Assembly (NCBI GenBank): GCA_945867155.1
Contig: CAMBHL010000010.1
Span: forward strand, 1 to 45,341
From: an uncultured Eubacteriaceae bacterium
GTDB lineage: Bacteria > Bacillota > Clostridia > Eubacteriales > Eubacteriaceae
Length of the DNA stretch: 45,341 bases
Direction of reading: 5' to 3'
In this document: piece after piece, positions 1 to 7,126 of the stretch
How positions within the stretch are numbered: the first letter of the stretch is position 1
How the letters are laid out: each line of letters begins with the position of its first letter
Program-made: the position numbers and the translations under genes
The notes under the pieces: model-generated
Database searches by the model: none
What the model saw: the letters and a program-made list of their open reading frames with translations, nothing else
What the model was told of the DNA's origin: nothing

Positions 1-4
1 AAAA

Positions 5-55
5 TATAAAAAACCACATCCGAATATTTTTCGAATGCGGTTTGTCGACAGTCTG
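5..55. repeat. Left copy of a 51-bp inverted repeat at the window ends
   Basis: Positions 5-55 are the exact reverse complement of 45291-45341. The repeat contains an imperfect 14-bp hairpin (arms AAACCGCATTCGAA and TTCGGATGTGGTTT, two G-U pairs, loop AAATA), followed on the minus strand by a T-run, so it looks like an intrinsic terminator reading leftwards. The spacer CAGACTGTCGAC lies between it and a second, different hairpin at 57-81. Both window ends stop inside this repeat, which fits an assembly break at a dispersed multicopy element; that part is inference. Confidence 0.9.
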
Positions 56-56
56 G

Positions 57-93
57 CTCTTTAACAATAATAGTTAAAGAGTTTTATTTTTTT
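57..93 (+). terminator. Intrinsic terminator for a gene left of the window
   Basis: A 9-bp perfect stem (CTCTTTAAC at 57-65, GTTAAAGAG at 73-81) with a 7-nt loop is followed directly by a T-rich run at 82-93. It faces rightwards, so it would end a plus-strand transcript entering from the left. zapA starts 40 bases further on. Confidence 0.7.
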
Positions 94-133
94 ACTAAAA
101 ATATGATAAAATATTAGTTAAAGGAGCATAAAC

Positions 134-649
134 ATGTCGCAGAATATAAAGAAACCAATTGAAGTTAATATTGCAGGAACAATTCTTCAAGTAAAAAATG
201 ACGACAATGAAACGGAAATAAAAAAAGCCGTGACTTTGGTAAATAATGAATTAGAAAAAATTCGTCAAAATAATCCAAATATCAATCGCATTTACTTGAT
301 GGTTATGGGATGCATGAATTTAGCTGACATGTATCTTCAAAGTGAAAATAGCACTCAAAATCTAAAGGAAGAAATTCAGGATTTATCAGATCATAATCAT
401 TCCCATGAAATTGTTGTAGAAAATAAAAATAAGGAAATTGAACAGTTAAAAAATAAAATTGACGATTTACTTGATACTCAAAATGCATTAAAAAAACAAC
501 TTAATGAGAAAAATGATTTGTTGAATCAATACAGGGATCACATCAAACAAATTAAAGAAGAAAATGAAGTGAATCGAAAAAATATCCTTAATCTTCAAAA
601 TAAATTGTTCGAAAGTCAAATTGAATTAAATAAAACACAAAATAATTAA
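134..649 (+). CDS. zapA: ZapA-like cell division protein
   Basis: This 171-residue protein resembles ZapA, a cytoplasmic FtsZ-associated protein that bundles FtsZ filaments at the division ring. The first 80 or so residues match the family: a short beta-rich start (IEVNIAGTILQVKNDD), then a helix with EIKKAVTLVNNELEKI and a second with IYLMVMGCMNLADMYLQ. Residues about 75-171 are a long, charged coiled coil rich in Lys, Glu, Asn and Gln, longer than in the roughly 85-110-residue typical ZapA but seen in clostridial members. The ATG follows AAAGGAG with good spacing. The next gene starts 16 bases downstream with its own ribosome binding site, so the two are probably co-transcribed. The ZapA call rests on the N-terminal half only. 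Confidence 0.8.
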   Translation: MSQNIKKPIEVNIAGTILQVKNDDNETEIKKAVTLVNNELEKIRQNNPNINRIYLMVMGCMNLADMYLQSENSTQNLKEEIQDLSDHNHSHEIVVENKNKEIEQLKNKIDDLLDTQNALKKQLNEKNDLLNQYRDHIKQIKEENEVNRKNILNLQNKLFESQIELNKTQNN

Positions 650-665
650 ATATAAGGAGAAGCTA

Positions 666-1190
666 ATGAAAAGAATAAACTGGTTATTTGTTCTGGTTGA
701 TAAAGGAAAACCGACACAAAGATGGCTGATAAAAATTCGTTCCATTCAGCAGCTTATCGCATATTATAATGAAATTTCAAATGCGAAGCAGAAAAAAGAA
801 GATCTGGATATTCAAAAACATAATAAAAAAAGCGATAAAAAAATAGATGTTCATCAGGCATCTTTGCATACAAATGATACGAATTTAGATGAACAAATGA
901 AAGCATTGGCTACAAATAAAGAAATATATTTAGACAGCAATGGAAATTGGACGACTGAACCTCAAAAAGAATATAACTTTTTATACCGAAAGTATCCAGC
1001 ATTTCCTAATTTTACGAAAAAAGATATTTCTATTAAATCTTTTAATGATGGCGTCCATTCTTATGCACGGATTGGTGACTTGGAAGTCCGTGAGGGCGAT
1101 AAAATCAAATGGGATACTTACGATGAAGCTTATGAGGCTTGTTTAAAAATTATTGGTCAAAATGATAATGAAGAAGAACAGAAAAAATAG
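666..1190 (+). CDS. Unrecognised cytoplasmic protein downstream of zapA
   Basis: I do not recognise this 174-residue protein. It has no signal peptide or membrane segment. Residues 1-45 form a compact start (INWLFVLVDKGKPTQRWLIK, then a helix containing LIAYYNEI). Residues about 46-85 are Lys/Asp-rich and probably unstructured. Residues about 90-165 look like a second folded part with aromatic residues (YLDSNGNWTTEP, FLYRKYPAFPNF) and a helix (YDEAYEACLKII). The tail is acidic. ATG follows AAGGAG with an 8-base spacer, 16 bases after zapA, so a link to cell division is possible by position only. A terminator-like hairpin follows at 1285-1318. Confidence 0.75.
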   Translation: MKRINWLFVLVDKGKPTQRWLIKIRSIQQLIAYYNEISNAKQKKEDLDIQKHNKKSDKKIDVHQASLHTNDTNLDEQMKALATNKEIYLDSNGNWTTEPQKEYNFLYRKYPAFPNFTKKDISIKSFNDGVHSYARIGDLEVREGDKIKWDTYDEAYEACLKIIGQNDNEEEQKK

Positions 1191-1217
1191 AAAAAAATTC
1201 AATAGGAAATAGAGATA

Positions 1218-1253
1218 TACAATTGCGTATAACGTAGATTATACGCAATTGTA
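1218..1253. repeat. Perfect 15-bp inverted repeat between convergent genes
   Basis: TACAATTGCGTATAA at 1218-1232 and its exact reverse complement at 1239-1253 flank a 6-base loop (CGTAGA). No T-run follows on either strand, so it is not a normal intrinsic terminator. It sits 28 bases after the stop of the zapA partner gene and upstream, on the plus strand, of a real terminator. It may stabilise an mRNA 3' end or bind a protein; neither can be decided from sequence. Confidence 0.75.
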
Positions 1254-1284
1254 ACGAAAAAGCATCATATTTTCGTATATAATT

Positions 1285-1330
1285 AAGACCAGGCGCCGAT
1301 TTTAGGATGCCTGGTCTTGTTTCTTTTAAA
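1285..1330 (+). terminator. Terminator between the zapA unit and htrA
   Basis: Stem AAGACCAGGC (1285-1294) pairs perfectly with GCCTGGTCTT (1309-1318) around a 14-base loop, followed on the plus strand by TGTTTCTTTT. It ends the zapA unit. The minus-strand side is followed by AATTATATA, so it may also serve htrA, whose stop codon is at 1326. Confidence 0.75.
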
Positions 1331-2357
1331 AATTAAAAAGTTTATTCATTAAATTATTGAGTGCGTCGTTGCTTCCTTCGCTGCTATCGTTGTAAGTGCT
1401 TTCTTGCGACGTCGTATCTTCGGAATTAGAATTATTGGAAGAAGCTTTGCCTTGATTCTTTTTAAGGTTTTCTGCAACTGAAAGTGCCTTATTGGAAGGC
1501 ACTGCAAATCCAAGTCCTTCAGCATTAGTTGATGATGAGGATTTTGATTCAACAATTCCAATCAATTCGCCATATTTATTGAATAAACCGCCTCCGGAAT
1601 TTCCAGGACTGACTTGAGCTGATGTCTGGACTAAATTCATTTTTTGACCGTTAATTGTAATATTACGCGCAGTTGCTGATATAATCCCTTCTGTAACGGT
1701 TCCTGAAAGCGTTCCCAAAGGATTTCCTATTGCAACCGCTTTTTCTCCAGTTGTTAATTTACTTGAATCTCCAATAACAGCAGATGTTAAATTTTTAGCA
1801 TTTATTTTAATCAATGCGATGTCTGCAGAAGAGTCTGATCCAACTACAGTTGCATCATAGGATTTATTGTCAGATGTTGTAACTTTAATAGATGAAGCGC
1901 CAGAGACTACATGTTCACAAGTTACAATATAACCATCTGAAGAAATAATAACTCCAGATCCAGCACCTTGTGTTACATAATCATTAAAAAATGATGAAGT
2001 TGTTTTAGATTCAGTTGTAATGGAGACTACTGTTGGGCTGGCTTTTTTGGCAATTTCTTCGGTTGAGAGTGCGCTCTTCGATGAAGAAGATGACGATGTT
2101 GATGTAGTTGTAATACGATTGGCTGCTTTATAAACAAATGAAGAGTTTTGGTTGCCGCCTATTTTTTGCATTAAAAAGTTGCCAAAAGCACCACCAATTA
2201 TGCCGACAATCAAGCAGACAACGATTAATATCGTTTTAGATGATCGTTTTCTTTTTTTTGTTGCTTCAAATACTTCAATATTAGAATTATTTGAAGACAT
2301 ATCTTCATATTCATATGGGTTATTTTCTTTTTTAAAGAAATTATTTTTATCATTCAT
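1326..2357 (-). CDS. Membrane-anchored HtrA/DegP-family serine protease lacking a PDZ domain
   Basis: The 343-residue protein is a trypsin-fold HtrA-family protease that should act on misfolded or secreted proteins outside the membrane. Residues 1-41 are cytoplasmic and end in KKRKR; a single membrane segment spans about 42-64; residues 82-95 are a Ser/Thr linker. The catalytic triad is visible: His149 in TCEHVV, Asp179 in SSADIAL and Ser254 in SPGNSGGGL. After the protease domain (about 100-300) the chain ends in a Ser/Asn/Glu-rich tail (305-335), where most family members carry one or two PDZ domains. The stop is real and the frame is clean, so this looks like a PDZ-less architecture and not a truncation. 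The Shine-Dalgarno in front of the ATG is weak. It is divergent from the recombinase gene. Confidence 0.92.
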   Translation of the reverse strand: MNDKNNFFKKENNPYEYEDMSSNNSNIEVFEATKKRKRSSKTILIVVCLIVGIIGGAFGNFLMQKIGGNQNSSFVYKAANRITTTSTSSSSSSKSALSTEEIAKKASPTVVSITTESKTTSSFFNDYVTQGAGSGVIISSDGYIVTCEHVVSGASSIKVTTSDNKSYDATVVGSDSSADIALIKINAKNLTSAVIGDSSKLTTGEKAVAIGNPLGTLSGTVTEGIISATARNITINGQKMNLVQTSAQVSPGNSGGGLFNKYGELIGIVESKSSSSTNAEGLGFAVPSNKALSVAENLKKNQGKASSNNSNSEDTTSQESTYNDSSEGSNDALNNLMNKLFNF

Positions 2358-2493
2358 CTCTTACTTGCTTTTAATCCTTTCATTTTTAATAAAAGATTAC
2401 AATATAAAACTTTAAATGAAAGACAAAAAAGAAAATTCGAGATGTAATTTAAGCAAATTAAAATTTTTTAGCTTATTATATCAATTTATTGCG

Positions 2494-2499
2494 TATAAT
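2494..2499 (+). promoter_or_regulatory. Possible -10 element for the recombinase gene
   Basis: TATAAT at 2494-2499 lies 27 bases before the first start codon of the recombinase gene. No convincing -35 hexamer is visible at the right spacing, so this is a tentative call. Confidence 0.35.
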
Positions 2500-2525
2500 A
2501 TAATTATCATGAAAAATTAACAAAA

Positions 2526-3560
2526 ATGGAAGGTCAAATACTCAACAAAATGGAAGAAAATAATAATATATTAGCTGATTACGGAAATTATCTTCTTTCT
2601 GTGAAAGGCTACTCTAAAAATACCATTCGTTCTTATCAAAATGACTTGAAGCTTTTTTTCAATTACATTCTCATCCGATTCGGTGAGAAAAAAAAGGAGG
2701 AACTATTTGATAATAAGGCACTCTCCCTTATCTCCCCTACACTATTATCCAAAGTCAAATTAGTCGATATTTATGCCTTCTTATCTTACTGTACTTCAGA
2801 GCTGCATAATGGCGATACGACGAGAAAGCGCCGAACGGCTGCAATACGTTCATTTTATCATTTTGAAATTGTGGTCATGCAGGAAAAATTGGAAGATCCA
2901 ACACAAAATTTAGAAATCCCCAAAGCAAAGAAACGCGATCCAATTTATTTAACTTTAGATGAGGCATTAAGTTTATTAAATGCTGTTGATGGACAGAATA
3001 AAGAAAGAGATTTGGCAATTATTACACTTTTTTTAAATTGCGGATTGCGATTATCAGAATTAACAAATCTTAGAGTTGAAGATATTCAAGATGAAACGCT
3101 TCATATTGTTGGAAAAGGAAATAAAGAACGTAATATTATGATGAACGATGCCTGTATAGACGCATTAAATAATTACCTTCCTATCCGAAAGCAGCAGATA
3201 AAAAAAATAGAAGCCAAGGCATCCAATAAAAAAGATGGTCATATAACAGAAGAAACCCATTTATTTTTAAGTAATCGTGGCAAAGGAATATCAAACAGAA
3301 TGGTTGAAGCCATGGTCAATAAATACATAAAAAAAGCCGGTTTAGACTCAGAAAAATTCACGGTCCATAAACTCCGGCATACAGCAGCAACTCTTATGTA
3401 TAAATACGGCAATATCGATATTCGAACGCTTCAAAAGGTTTTAGGTCACGAAAATGTTTCTACAACTGAAATATATACACATATTGAGGATGATGATGTT
3501 AGAAATGCAGTTTATAAAAATCCCCTCTCCGATTATTTTAAAAATCATGTTCATTCTTAA
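2526..3560 (+). CDS. Tyrosine recombinase of the XerC/XerD type
   Basis: A site-specific recombinase that probably resolves chromosome dimers at dif. Residues 15-125 are the SAM-like core-binding domain (SVKGYSKNTIRSYQNDL) and 138-335 the catalytic domain. All catalytic residues are seen: Arg175 (CGLRLSE), Lys197 (VGKGNKER), His281 and Arg284 (HKLRHTAA), His308 (LGHENVST) and the nucleophile Tyr317 (EIYTH). At 344 residues it is somewhat longer than E. coli XerD (298), with extra residues near 50-75 and 225-240. Two ATGs compete, at 2526 and 2550, and neither has an ideal ribosome binding site; 2550 would give 336 residues. It has housekeeping neighbours and no phage genes or att-like repeats, so I do not treat it as a mobile-element integrase. 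Confidence 0.88.
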   Translation: MEGQILNKMEENNNILADYGNYLLSVKGYSKNTIRSYQNDLKLFFNYILIRFGEKKKEELFDNKALSLISPTLLSKVKLVDIYAFLSYCTSELHNGDTTRKRRTAAIRSFYHFEIVVMQEKLEDPTQNLEIPKAKKRDPIYLTLDEALSLLNAVDGQNKERDLAIITLFLNCGLRLSELTNLRVEDIQDETLHIVGKGNKERNIMMNDACIDALNNYLPIRKQQIKKIEAKASNKKDGHITEETHLFLSNRGKGISNRMVEAMVNKYIKKAGLDSEKFTVHKLRHTAATLMYKYGNIDIRTLQKVLGHENVSTTEIYTHIEDDDVRNAVYKNPLSDYFKNHVHS

Positions 3561-3588
3561 TTAACAAGAAGATATTATTTAGGATTTA

Positions 3589-3597
3589 TGGTAAAAT
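3589..3597 (+). promoter_or_regulatory. Possible extended -10 promoter of glnS
   Basis: TGGTAAAAT at 3589-3597 resembles an extended -10 element (TGN followed by TAAAAT), 36 bases upstream of the glnS start. No clear -35 is seen. The space is too short for a T-box leader. Confidence 0.35.
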
Positions 3598-3632
3598 ACA
3601 TTCCAAAAGAATAAAACTCAAAGGAGCTTCAA

Positions 3633-5315
3633 TTGGACGATAAAGAAAAAGAAAGTAATTTTATTTTCAGCTACATTGATAAAGATCTTGAAGACGGTGT
3701 CTATGCGGATAACCGCGTGCACACCCGTTTCCCACCTGAACCTAACGGTTATCTCCATATTGGTCATGCAAAATCGTCATTATTAAATTATCGAACAGCA
3801 CTAAAATATCACGGCACTTTTAATCTTCGTTTTGACGATACTAATCCTGAAAAAGAAAATATGGAATATGTAGCGGCCATTAAAAAAGATCTGAAATGGC
3901 TTGGCATTGAATGGGAAGATCATGAATATTATGCTTCTTCTTATTTCCCCCAAATGCTTGATTATGCAAAAGAATACATTAAAAAGGGCATTGCTTATGT
4001 CGATGATCAGGATATGGAAACCATTAAACAGACTAGAGGCAATTTAACATCGCCTGGAACTGAAAGTCCATATCGCAATCGTTCTGTAGATGAAAACCTA
4101 TCTTTGTTCCAAGACATGATCGACGGAAAGGTTCCAGAGGGTGAAAAAGTTCTGAGAGCAAAAATAGATATGTCCAGCCCAAACATGAACATGCGTGATC
4201 CAATTATCTATCGTGTCCGTCATATGGTACATCCTAAATTAGGTACAGAGTGGCATGTTTATCCAATGTATGATTTTGCCCATCCTATTGAAGATGCTAT
4301 CGAAGGAATTACCCATTCTTTATGTACACTTGAATTTGAAGATCACCGCCCCTTGTATAATTGGTTCCTTGAACATTTAGATGAATTCCAACATGAACCT
4401 CCACGCCAGATTGAATTTGCTAAATTAAATTTAAGTAAGACAATTATGGGCAAACGATATATTAGAAAATTGGTTGATGAAGGTGTTATTGATGGTTGGG
4501 ATGATCCAAGATTAGCAACAATTTCCGGGTTGAGACGTCGCGGTTACACACCAGAAGCTATCCAGAATTTTTGTGAAGAAATTGGTGTGGCTAAAGCCAA
4601 TTCAACAGTGGATACTGCAATGTTGGAACATTTTATTCGAGATGATCTGAGAACGAAAGCACCGCGCTATAATTGCGTCCTCCATCCTCTGAAAGTCACC
4701 ATAACAAATTGGCCAGAAGATAAAGTTGAATGGTTGACCATCGAAACAAATCAGGATGTCGAAGAAATGGGCTGCCACAAAATGCCATTTACTCGCGAAC
4801 TTTATGTAGAACAGTCGGACTTTATGAAGGAACCGGTTAAAAAATATTTTAGATTGTATCCTGGTAATGAAGTTCGTTTCCGTGGGGCTTATTTTGTGAC
4901 CTGCCAAGATTATGTGGAAGACGAAAATGGCAACGTTATTGAACTAAAATGTACTTATGATCCTGAAACAAAATGTGGTTCTGGATTTAAGGGCAGAAAA
5001 GTTAAAGGGACCATTCATTGGGTTTCTGCAACAGAAGGTAAGCCGGTTGAAATTCATCTGTTTAATTCTTTATTAAAGGATGATTCCCGCTATACGCTTG
5101 ATAATTTATTAGATAAAATAAATCCAAAATCTCTTGAAATCTGCCACGGTTTTGCAGAACCTGAAGTTTTAAAATTAAAGTCTTTTGACAAAGCGCAATT
5201 TGTAAGAAACGGTTATTTTTCAGTAGATCCTAAATATTCAAAACCAGATCACCCCGTATTTAATCAAGTTGTCCCATTGAAAAGCAAATGGCGCCCACCA
5301 AAAAAGAAAAATTAA
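3633..5315 (+). CDS. glnS: Glutaminyl-tRNA synthetase
   Basis: A class I aminoacyl-tRNA synthetase charging tRNA-Gln with glutamine, of full length (560 residues; E. coli 554). The HIGH motif is at 42-45 within PPEPNGYLHIGHAKS, and DDTNPEKE at 69-76 is the family signature. The second class I signature, KMSKS, appears as IMGKR near 272-276, with Gly replacing the Ser. The catalytic domain is followed by the two beta-barrel anticodon-binding domains (about 340-550). Translation starts at TTG, well supported by AAAGGAG 7 bases upstream; no in-frame ATG fits the N-terminus. GlnRS is not universal in Firmicutes, and this genome also has gatCAB 12 kb away. The next gene starts 22 bases downstream with AGAGGAG, so they are probably co-transcribed. 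Confidence 0.96.
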   Translation: MDDKEKESNFIFSYIDKDLEDGVYADNRVHTRFPPEPNGYLHIGHAKSSLLNYRTALKYHGTFNLRFDDTNPEKENMEYVAAIKKDLKWLGIEWEDHEYYASSYFPQMLDYAKEYIKKGIAYVDDQDMETIKQTRGNLTSPGTESPYRNRSVDENLSLFQDMIDGKVPEGEKVLRAKIDMSSPNMNMRDPIIYRVRHMVHPKLGTEWHVYPMYDFAHPIEDAIEGITHSLCTLEFEDHRPLYNWFLEHLDEFQHEPPRQIEFAKLNLSKTIMGKRYIRKLVDEGVIDGWDDPRLATISGLRRRGYTPEAIQNFCEEIGVAKANSTVDTAMLEHFIRDDLRTKAPRYNCVLHPLKVTITNWPEDKVEWLTIETNQDVEEMGCHKMPFTRELYVEQSDFMKEPVKKYFRLYPGNEVRFRGAYFVTCQDYVEDENGNVIELKCTYDPETKCGSGFKGRKVKGTIHWVSATEGKPVEIHLFNSLLKDDSRYTLDNLLDKINPKSLEICHGFAEPEVLKLKSFDKAQFVRNGYFSVDPKYSKPDHPVFNQVVPLKSKWRPPKKKN

Positions 5316-5337
5316 TCTTAATAGAGGAGTAAAATTT

Positions 5338-6645
5338 ATGATTTGGTCTACAAAAGAGACTCTAGATCGTGAAGAAATTCGGCTAATTCAGACCGAAAAA
5401 TTGAAACAGACGGTTAAGTATGCCTATGAGCATGTCCCCTTTTATCAGGAAAAATTTAGAATGGCTGGTATTGTTCCGGAGGACATTCAAACATTATCTG
5501 ATCTCACTAAAATTCCGTTTACTACAAAAGAAGATTTCCGTAACCACTATCCTTTTGGCTTATTTGCAGTTCCAAAAGAAAAAATTGTGCGTTATCACGC
5601 TTCTTCTGGTACAACAGGAAATCCAACTGTCGTCGGATATACAAAGCATGATCTAAAAGTATGGAAAGAATGTATTGCAAGAATCGTATCGATGGCAGGT
5701 GTTACCTATCATGATACCGCTCAAATTGCTTTTGGATATGGACTATTCACAGGAGCTTTGGGACTTCATCAAGGGTTGGAAAAAATAGGTGCAGCTGTTG
5801 TGCCAATGTCTAGTGGCAACTCTAATAAACAAATCAAAATCATGAAAGATTGGGGCGTTACAACACTCATTGCCACGCCATCTTATGCACTGCATTTATC
5901 CGAAGTCGCTCAATCGTTGGGCATCGATCCTGTCAATGATTTAAAAGTTAAACACGGCGTTTTAGGCAGTGAACCATCCACAGAAGCTATGCGAAAAAAG
6001 CTCAATCAAAATTGGGGTATGCAGGCTTACGAAAACTATGGGATGTCTGAATTAGGTGGACCTGGCGTTTCCGGAGAATGTCCGGCATTGCGAGGGATGC
6101 ATATCAATGAAGATTACTTTATCTGTGAAGTAATCGACCCGTCGACTGGCGAGGTATTGCCGGAAGGCGAAAAGGGCGAACTTGTTGTAACTCCCCTATT
6201 CCGTCAAGCCACACCAGTACTGAGATATCGGACAAAAGATATTACAAGTTTAGATTCATCTCCCTGTACATGTGGCAGAACAACTATGAGAATGTCGAAG
6301 ATTGCAGGCCGAACAGATGATATGTTGATTATCAGCGGTGTTAATGTTTTTCCATCTCAGATTGAAGAAGTATTATTATCAACAGAAGGGATCGGAAGCA
6401 ATTACTTAATTACGGTAAGTAAAAAAGGTTATCTTGATAAAATGGATATTGATGTTGAAGTTACAGATTCCTCTTTATTAGATTCCGCATCAAGTTTAGA
6501 CAATTTAATAAATATTCTTCGAAAAAAATTACATACTGTTTTAGGCATCCATCCTTCCATTCATCTTGTCGAGCCGTTAAGTATGGAAGCTTCAAAAGGG
6601 AAAGCCGTTCGCGTAATTGATAAAAGAAACAGCGAGGAAAAATAG
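5338..6645 (+). CDS. paaK: Phenylacetate-CoA ligase family (aryl-acid CoA ligase)
   Basis: An ANL-superfamily AMP-forming acyl-CoA ligase of the PaaK type, 435 residues, the normal length. It activates an aryl acetate with ATP and CoA through an acyl-adenylate, or possibly runs in reverse. The P-loop-like motif SSGTTGNPT is at 89-97, the adenylate-binding YENYGMSELGGPG lies near 232-244, and the hinge region GRTDDMLIISGVNVFPSQIE near 331-350 marks the small C-terminal domain. The ACT-domain gene follows with a 1-base gap, a pairing common in clostridia and methanogens. Together with iorAB on the same segment it fits aromatic amino acid fermentation (indole-, phenyl- or hydroxyphenyl-acetate). 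The exact substrate cannot be read from the sequence. Confidence 0.9.
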   Translation: MIWSTKETLDREEIRLIQTEKLKQTVKYAYEHVPFYQEKFRMAGIVPEDIQTLSDLTKIPFTTKEDFRNHYPFGLFAVPKEKIVRYHASSGTTGNPTVVGYTKHDLKVWKECIARIVSMAGVTYHDTAQIAFGYGLFTGALGLHQGLEKIGAAVVPMSSGNSNKQIKIMKDWGVTTLIATPSYALHLSEVAQSLGIDPVNDLKVKHGVLGSEPSTEAMRKKLNQNWGMQAYENYGMSELGGPGVSGECPALRGMHINEDYFICEVIDPSTGEVLPEGEKGELVVTPLFRQATPVLRYRTKDITSLDSSPCTCGRTTMRMSKIAGRTDDMLIISGVNVFPSQIEEVLLSTEGIGSNYLITVSKKGYLDKMDIDVEVTDSSLLDSASSLDNLINILRKKLHTVLGIHPSIHLVEPLSMEASKGKAVRVIDKRNSEEK

Positions 6646-6646
6646 G

Positions 6647-7060
6647 ATGATTTCTAAAGTTAAGCAAATATCTGTATTTATTGAAAATAAGGTAGGCCAT
6701 CTTGCTGAAGCCACAGATATTTTGGCTAAAAATAATATCAATATTCGCGCATTATTTGTCTATGATTCTAAAGAATATGCTATTTTGCGCTTGATTGTCG
6801 ATAAGCCCTTTGAAACAGTGGAATTATTTAGAGAAAGCGGCAAAGTTGTACGAATAAAAGACGTTATGGTCATAGAACCTATTGATGAACCCGGGATGAT
6901 GAATAAAATATTTCATTTACTGGCTGCCAATAATATAAACATTGATTATGCGTACCCATATGCTAAAGCGGGTGCTCCGTATATGTTAGTATTAGCTACT
7001 TCAGATCAAGAACAAGCTTATCAACTTATTAGCAATAGTGAATATGTTATTTCGAAATAA
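6647..7060 (+). CDS. Tandem ACT-domain protein
   Basis: A 137-residue protein made of two ACT-like domains: about 1-68 (VKQISVFIENKVGHLAEATDIL, NINIRALFV) and 69-137 (VMVIEPIDEPGMMNKIFHLLAANNINIDYAY). ACT domains bind amino acids or other small ligands, so it may sense an aromatic amino acid for the ligase next door; that is inference from the recurrent PaaK-ACT pairing. I start it at the ATG at 6647, one base after the ligase stop and 6 bases after GAGGAAA. A TTG at 6617 would extend it into the ligase gene and is less likely. A strong bidirectional terminator follows. Confidence 0.88.
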   Translation: MISKVKQISVFIENKVGHLAEATDILAKNNINIRALFVYDSKEYAILRLIVDKPFETVELFRESGKVVRIKDVMVIEPIDEPGMMNKIFHLLAANNINIDYAYPYAKAGAPYMLVLATSDQEQAYQLISNSEYVISK

Positions 7061-7071
7061 ATCATTATTAT

Positions 7072-7119
7072 AAAAAATGCTTCTCTTTTATATTTTTATA
7101 TAAAAGAGAAGCATTTTTT
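7072..7119. terminator. Bidirectional intrinsic terminator
   Basis: A 22-bp perfect inverted repeat (7072-7093 and 7098-7119) with a TTTT loop. Its outer bases are A on the left and T on the right, so both strands give a stem followed by a U-run. It separates the plus-strand ligase-ACT unit from the minus-strand radical-SAM pair ending at 7127. Confidence 0.95.
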
Positions 7120-7126
7120 ATTTAAC

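Noticed and set aside
1326..2357. A frameshifted htrA that lost its PDZ domain
   Set aside because: The frame is continuous to a stop beside a terminator, and the translated sequence after it (1191-1325) shows no PDZ-like remnant.
2526..3560. The tyrosine recombinase as the integrase of a mobile element
   Set aside because: No phage, transfer or cargo genes, no tRNA target and no att-like direct repeats nearby; the neighbours are housekeeping genes and the sequence looks like a Xer protein.
3561..3632. A T-box leader upstream of glnS
   Set aside because: Only 72 bases lie between the genes, with no stem-loop, T-box sequence or terminator.
6617..6646. TTG start at 6617 for the ACT protein
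   Set aside because: It lies inside the ligase gene without a ribosome binding site, while the ATG at 6647 has GAGGAAA and directly follows the ligase stop.
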